The position numbers and the translations under genes are program-made. Of a DNA stretch of 23,492 nucleotides, positions 23,284-23,492 are shown piece by piece (within the stretch, counting starts at the first letter, position 1; each line of letters opens with the position of its first letter). The notes beneath the pieces were generated by a model. That model worked only from the letters and a program-made list of their open reading frames with translations. It did not search any database and had not been told where the DNA came from. The stretch is from assembly GCA_023431055.1 (NCBI GenBank), contig JAEYXX010000103.1, positions 1 through 23,492 of the forward strand, given 5' to 3'. Origin of the DNA: Pseudomonadota bacterium (lineage in GTDB: Bacteria; Pseudomonadota; Gammaproteobacteria; Pseudomonadales; Pseudomonadaceae).

Positions 23284-23492
23284 TCAGACCGCGACGCGGT
23301 GGGCGGACAGATCCGCGCCGCTGATGCTGTAGATGCCGATCTCGCCCAGCAGGTTGGGCCAGATACGGCTGGCGATGCCGTGGCGATGGTCACGGTCCAC
23401 CGCCAGGCGTTCTTCCACACGGGCACCCTGGGCGTGGCACAGGCGCTCGAAGTCCTCGAAGGTGCAGAAGTGGATGTTCGGGGTGTTGTACC
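23284..23492 (-). CDS. metW: MetW, C-terminal part (runs off the window)
   Basis: 68 C-terminal residues are visible, beginning YNTPNIHFCTFEDF and ending near LSAHRVAV before a TGA at 23284-23286. The NTPNIHFCTFEDFE block is typical of MetW, a SAM-methyltransferase-like protein that works with MetX in homoserine acylation for methionine biosynthesis. The catalytic half lies beyond the right edge. It is followed by DUF4426 after 14 bp. Confidence 0.88.
   Translation of the reverse strand, partial: YNTPNIHFCTFEDFERLCHAQGARVEERLAVDRDHRHGIASRIWPNLLGEIGIYSISGADLSAHRVAV

Overview
The window is a chromosomal segment of a high-GC gammaproteobacterium, almost certainly a Pseudomonas (P. mendocina/oleovorans/stutzeri-like rather than P. 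aeruginosa itself). From memory, the gene order aldehyde dehydrogenase - TetR - YheT hydrolase - small membrane protein - rsmD - two M16 peptidases - ftsY-ftsE-ftsX - rpoH - mtgA - DUF423 - thiS-thiG - trmB - DUF3392 - hemW - rdgB - DUF4426 - metW follows the P. aeruginosa PA0366-PA0390 region. No tRNA, rRNA, CRISPR array, insertion sequence or prophage was seen. Most of the DNA is housekeeping backbone with a few inserted accessory genes.

Layout. Positions 1-1397 hold a divergent pair, a truncated coniferyl-aldehyde-dehydrogenase-like gene (-) and a TetR regulator (+). A near-perfect palindrome overlaps a textbook sigma-70 promoter between them. Positions 1400-2650 hold REP-type palindromes flanking an alpha/beta hydrolase. 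Positions 2652-6293 are a tightly overlapping minus-strand unit: catalytic M16 protease, non-catalytic M16 lipoprotein, RsmD and a small membrane protein. An accessory BLUF blue-light photoreceptor (6439-6873) sits between this unit and the division/secretion operon ftsY-ftsE-ftsX (7212-10209, overlapping starts). rpoH follows with a recognisable AlgU-type promoter and its own terminator. A small membrane-anchored protein and mtgA converge at 11866. A 107-bp composite hairpin repeat lies upstream of mtgA, followed by DUF423 and the thiS-thiG-trmB unit.

The most variable part is 15251-20780. It contains an exported DUF1329 protein, a YjaB-like acetyltransferase broken by a one-base frameshift, a divergent small P-loop kinase-like protein, DUF3392, and a two-gene minus-strand unit. 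In that unit a secreted metzincin protease is preceded by a membrane-anchored protein whose beta-rich C-terminal half looks like the prodomain the protease itself lacks. The window closes with the minus-strand unit metW - DUF4426 - rdgB - hemW. The start of hemW runs through two heptanucleotide tandem repeats.

The most notable points are the apparently split propeptide/metalloprotease pair, the heptamer repeats inside the hemW reading frame, the BLUF gene with phased upstream repeats, and the frameshift exactly in the acetyl-CoA loop of the GNAT gene.
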